Assembly: GCA_018667995.1 (NCBI GenBank)
Contig: JABIQT010000383.1
Location: forward strand, 1-18,364
Length of the DNA stretch: 18,364 bases
DNA from: Candidatus Latescibacterota bacterium
GTDB taxonomy: Bacteria; JAAXHH01; JABIQT01
Direction of reading: 5' to 3'
Made by a program: the position numbers and the translations under genes. The number at the start of each line of letters is the position of its first letter. The first letter of the stretch is position 1. Below the pieces are notes generated by a model, which did not search any database, was not told the DNA's origin, and saw only the letters and a list, made by a program, of their open reading frames with translations. Shown one piece after another: positions 15,937 through 18,364 of the stretch.

Positions 15937-15944
15937 TCACCTCC
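15937..15944 (-). promoter_or_regulatory. Strong Shine-Dalgarno deciding the sigma-factor start
   Basis: GGAGGTGA on the - strand matches the 16S rRNA 3' end at eight positions and is by far the best ribosome site near the gene. The six-base spacer CGGACC leads to ATC at 15930-15928. Upstream, 15952-15976 can form a small hairpin (GTGGC with GCCAC), leaving the site itself exposed. A TCACC about 40 bases downstream could pair with GGTGA weakly. Confidence 0.7.
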
Positions 15945-16445
15945 CTTCCTCGTGGCGCAACCGTACGGCGTGCCACCTCGCGGAATTACTCTGAGGCAGT
16001 TATCCGTCTATTCGGCGCAAAGAAAAGTGAATCGCTGAAACCGTTAGTGCCGTCAGTCGGATCTCAAAATGCCGACTAGCTAGCGAGGTTTCGTGTCATA
16101 ATGCATATGTTGGACTATTTTCAATCAAAGTTATACGATGCCACGGGATGGAGTGGCCTCATATGGATGGGGAGAATGCCTGCTCAGGCCAGCAGAACCA
16201 GCGTGGCGCTCACGCAAGTTTGGTTAGCATTCAACCGCTCTACGATACTCAGAAGTGGGAGTTTCGTCAAGCCTTTTCTTTCGTGTTGACAAAAACCAGG
16301 AGCACGAATAAGTTCTGATTCCCGAGTCGGTCTGAGTCCCCAGTTTTGGCATCTTTGGCGATCTTTTGGTGCCGGTCAAAATAGGCCCTATCTCGGTTAG
16401 TATAGCCTGTATATAGGCATCTATTCTTACTATTGAGAGATTGCA
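15945..16445. other. Divergent intergenic region, no protein gene supported
   Basis: About 500 bases between the sigma gene (-) and purS (+). No convincing protein gene is seen: open frames of 62 (+) and 85 (-) codons lack family-like composition or ribosome sites. Contents I can name: a hairpin at 15952-15976 before the sigma ribosome site; an extended -10 like element TGTCATAAT at 16094-16102 (+); a group of stem-loops at 16140-16267; a TTGACA at 16286-16291 with TAAGTT 17 bases later (a weak promoter candidate for purS); and a short palindrome GCCTGTATATAGGC near 16408-16421. No purine riboswitch or PurR box was recognised. Confidence 0.5.
16140..16267 (+). other. Candidate structured RNA: four consecutive stem-loops
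   Basis: Stem 1 is GCCAC (16140-16144) with GTGGC (16153-16157). Stem 2 is CTGCT (16180-16184) with AGCAG (16191-16195). Stem 3 is AACCA (16196-16200) with TGGTT (16221-16225), enclosing GCGTG (16201-16205) with CACGC (16211-16215) and a five-base bulge. Stem 4 is ACGA-T-ACTC (16242-16250) with GAGT-T-TCGT (16259-16267). A T-rich TTTTCTTT follows at 16274-16281 on +, and an extended -10 like element lies upstream at 16094-16102. No known RNA family (tmRNA, SRP, RNase P) was recognised. It could be an untranslated leader, a small RNA or chance folding. Confidence 0.3.
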
Positions 16446-16913
16446 ATGGCGTGGCGTATAGAAATAATCAATCAACCGCACGTCGTCGACGCAGTCGGCG
16501 ATGGGATTCGTGTTGATATCTCCGATCTGGGAATCAGCACGGTAGATTCTGTGCAGTACCTACGATTGTATGAGCTCAAAGGGGATCTTTCTGAGGCCGA
16601 AGCCAAAAGAATTGCCACGGAGTTGCTGGCCGATCCCGTGACACAATCGTACCGTTGCTCGGTTAACGGTTCCGTGGAACTAGAGGACGGTCAGTGGGGC
16701 GTCGAAGTGTGGTTTCGATCAGGGGTCACCGATAATACTGGCGAGACTGCGTTGAAAGCGGTCAAGGATTTAGGCATAAAAGGTATAGCCGCTGCGGCCA
16801 CGGGCCGAGGATACATCCTTGGCGGCCACCTGAGCGAACAGTCCGTCGAACGTATCTGTAGGCGGTTGCTGGCAAATGATATAATCGAAGAATATTCGTT
16901 CTATCCGGGGTAA
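16446..16913 (+). CDS. purS: FGAM synthase PurS, tandem double-domain form
   Basis: Small structural subunit of formylglycinamidine ribonucleotide synthase, which bridges PurL and the glutaminase PurQ in step four of purine synthesis. Ordinary PurS is about 80 residues and works as a dimer. This protein is 155 residues and holds two PurS-like units: residues 3-71 (WRIEIINQPHVVDAVG, then SVQYLRLYEL and LSEAEAKRIATELL) and 84-152 (WGVEVWFRSGVTDNTGE, then AATGRGYILGGHLSE and VERICRRLLAN). Such a pair mimics the PurS dimer found at the N-terminus of long PurL proteins. It is followed after three bases by purL, so the operon assignment is strong. A GAGAG stretch precedes the ATG. Confidence 0.85.
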   Translation: MAWRIEIINQPHVVDAVGDGIRVDISDLGISTVDSVQYLRLYELKGDLSEAEAKRIATELLADPVTQSYRCSVNGSVELEDGQWGVEVWFRSGVTDNTGETALKAVKDLGIKGIAAAATGRGYILGGHLSEQSVERICRRLLANDIIEEYSFYPG

Positions 16914-16916
16914 GTG

Positions 16917-18364
16917 ATGGCAAGCCAAATCGATGAACATACAGAGATCGTCGATCTGATAGGAGCGTCTGACGAGGAGCTGACCCGCATAAGTCGGGAT
17001 GGCATGCTGGCATTGAACCTTGATGAGATGCGCGTGATACGGGAGCATTTCGTCGATCTCGGTAGAAATCCCACTGACGTGGAGATTGAGACTCTGGCAC
17101 AGACATGGTCGGAGCACTGTAAGCACAAGGTCTTCAACGGCGTAATCGAATATACTTCCAGTGATGGCACGGAGCTAATCGATAACTTGTTCAATCAAAC
17201 TATTCGCCGGGCCACGGAGGATGTTCGCAAGGAAAAAGGCCCGGACGACTGGTGTGTCTCCGTATTTGTTGATAATGCGGGTATTATCCGCTTTGATGAC
17301 CAGCACAACGTTGTCTTTAAGGTGGAAACACATAATCATCCCTCGGCACTGGATCCTTACGGCGGTGCGAATACAGGTATTGGTGGGGTTCTACGCGATG
17401 CCCTGGGTACTGGCCTTGGCGCGAAACCGATTCTCAATACTGATATATTCTGTTTTGCACCACCTGATTACGCGTACGAAGATCTCCCATCTGGCGTGCT
17501 TCACCCCAAGCGTATTCTCAAAGGTGTGGTTTCGGGGGTTCGCGACTATGGCAATAGGATGGGTATTCCAACCGTTAACGGGGCGATCTGTTTCGACGAC
17601 CGATACCTCGGTAATCCGCTCGTATATTGCGGGACAGCTGGTGTCATACCGTCCGAGTTCTGTGAAAAGGAAGTGTCGCCCGGGGATCTCATTGTTTCCC
17701 TTGGTGGCAAAACCGGACGGGACGGTATTCACGGGGCTACCTTCTCCTCAATTGAGTTAGATGAAACTTCCGAGTCGAGTGCCTCACAGGCTGTTCAGAT
17801 TGGGAATGCGATTGAAGAGAAGAAGGTGCTAGATGTAATCCTGCAGGCGCGTGATCTGTCTTTGTTTTCGAGTATAACAGACTGTGGTGCTGGGGGGTTT
17901 TCATCCGCAATTGGTGAGATGGGCGAAGATACCGGGGCTGTCGTATATCTCGAGAAGGCGCCGTTGAAGTATGGTGGATTGAAGCCCTGGGAGATTTTCC
18001 TTTCGGAATCGCAGGAACGTATGGTCCTATCTGTTCCACCTTCACACATCGATGCATTGCTGGATCTGTGTTTGCGTGAGGACGTTGAGGCGACGGTCAT
18101 CGGTGAGTTTACCGGTGACCATCGACTGACGGTTACCTACCGTGGAGAGTCCCGCGTCACAGATCGTGAGACTGTTGCGAATCTGGATATGAGTTTTCTC
18201 CACAAGGGCGTACCGAGGGTCGCGCGAAAGGCGGTTTGGCACGCTCCAGTGCATCCAGAGCCGAAAGTGGCGGAAACCGGAGATCTAACGGGTCGGCTTT
18301 TGGATCTCATGGCCGCCTGGAATATCGCGAGCAAAGAATGGATCATTCGTCAATATGATCATGA
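16917..18364 (+). CDS. purL: FGAM synthase PurL, N-terminal part (cut by window end)
   Basis: ATP-dependent synthetase subunit that converts formylglycinamide ribonucleotide, with ammonia from glutamine, to the amidine. The frame is open to the window end (482 codons seen). Visible signatures are [11 protein letters not shown] (about 63-73, the SEHC motif), [25 protein letters not shown] (about 133-157, substrate and metal binding, given in part as ETHNHPSA), [33 protein letters not shown] (in part) and [20 protein letters not shown] 16917 has a GGGG site seven bases upstream, inside the end of purS. Since a separate purS precedes it, this should be the small-type PurL (about 740-1000 residues) working with a separate purQ, which is not in the window. 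Confidence 0.95.
   Translation, partial: MASQIDEHTEIVDLIGASDEELTRISRDGMLALNLDEMRVIREHFVDLGRNPTDVEIETLAQTWSEHCKHKVFNGVIEYTSSDGTELIDNLFNQTIRRATEDVRKEKGPDDWCVSVFVDNAGIIRFDDQHNVVFKVETHNHPSALDPYGGANTGIGGVLRDALGTGLGAKPILNTDIFCFAPPDYAYEDLPSGVLHPKRILKGVVSGVRDYGNRMGIPTVNGAICFDDRYLGNPLVYCGTAGVIPSEFCEKEVSPGDLIVSLGGKTGRDGIHGATFSSIELDETSESSASQAVQIGNAIEEKKVLDVILQARDLSLFSSITDCGAGGFSSAIGEMGEDTGAVVYLEKAPLKYGGLKPWEIFLSESQERMVLSVPPSHIDALLDLCLREDVEATVIGEFTGDHRLTVTYRGESRVTDRETVANLDMSFLHKGVPRVARKAVWHAPVHPEPKVAETGDLTGRLLDLMAAWNIASKEWIIRQYDH

Noticed and set aside
16101-16289. 62-codon open frame on + upstream of purS
   Set aside because: No ribosome site and no recognisable family; it overlaps strong stem-loops and its composition is not protein-like.
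16224-16481. 85-codon open frame on - overlapping the purS start
   Set aside because: Overlaps the purS start and has no family signature or ribosome site.
17221-17760. 179-codon open frame on + within purL
   Set aside because: It is in another frame of purL, whose own frame shows uninterrupted conserved motifs.
1-18364. CRISPR arrays, insertion sequences, prophage or defence genes
   Set aside because: No regularly spaced repeats, transposase or integrase motifs, or defence-family proteins were seen; almost all bases belong to ordinary cellular genes.

Overview
The window looks like bacterial chromosome with GC content near 50 percent. It carries housekeeping genes and a few lineage-specific ones, with no sign of phage, insertion sequences, CRISPR or tRNA/rRNA. 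Several features point toward the FCB side of the bacteria (Bacteroidetes/Chlorobi relatives, or candidate phyla such as Latescibacteria or Zixibacteria): a short primary-type sigma factor without region 1.1, a very long SecA, an RNase Y gene, and a PmoA-family (DUF6807) protein. That placement is an inference; no marker here fixes the phylum.

Layout. (1) Bases 1-9945 are a compact + strand run, mostly with tiny gaps or 4-8 base overlaps: the 3' end of rny, xseA, xseB, a trans-polyprenyl diphosphate synthase, recN, a CDP-alcohol phosphatidyltransferase (pgsA-like), an unrecognised 314-residue protein, a PqqD-like protein, a miniature FtsX/MacB-type permease, a LolD/MacB-type ATPase and a PmoA-family protein. 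A hairpin with a T-run closes the run at 9972-10012. (2) An acyl-CoA dehydrogenase gene (+) converges on secA (-); a perfect 22-bp inverted repeat lies between them. (3) On the - strand, a sigma-70 gene and a small YtxH-like membrane protein gene form a unit ending in a terminator at 14682-14720. secA follows and probably has its own promoter. (4) Divergent from the sigma gene, after about 500 bases of intergenic DNA with strong hairpin potential, are a double-length purS and the start of purL, which runs off the window.

How the genes fit together. rny (RNA turnover), xseAB (exonuclease VII), the prenyl synthase, recN (recombinational repair) and pgsA are often found together in bacteria. The next four genes (314-residue protein, PqqD-like, mini-permease, ATPase) look like one translationally coupled envelope or export module with no assigned job; they are the best candidate here for an undescribed system. 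The purS-purL pair makes formylglycinamidine ribonucleotide in purine synthesis.

The most striking single observation is the start of the sigma-factor gene. The conserved N-terminal region continues 24 codons upstream of the first ATG, to an AUC codon placed ideally behind a near-perfect Shine-Dalgarno sequence. No ATG, GTG or TTG is available in that frame, so this is either a non-canonical start or a base error.
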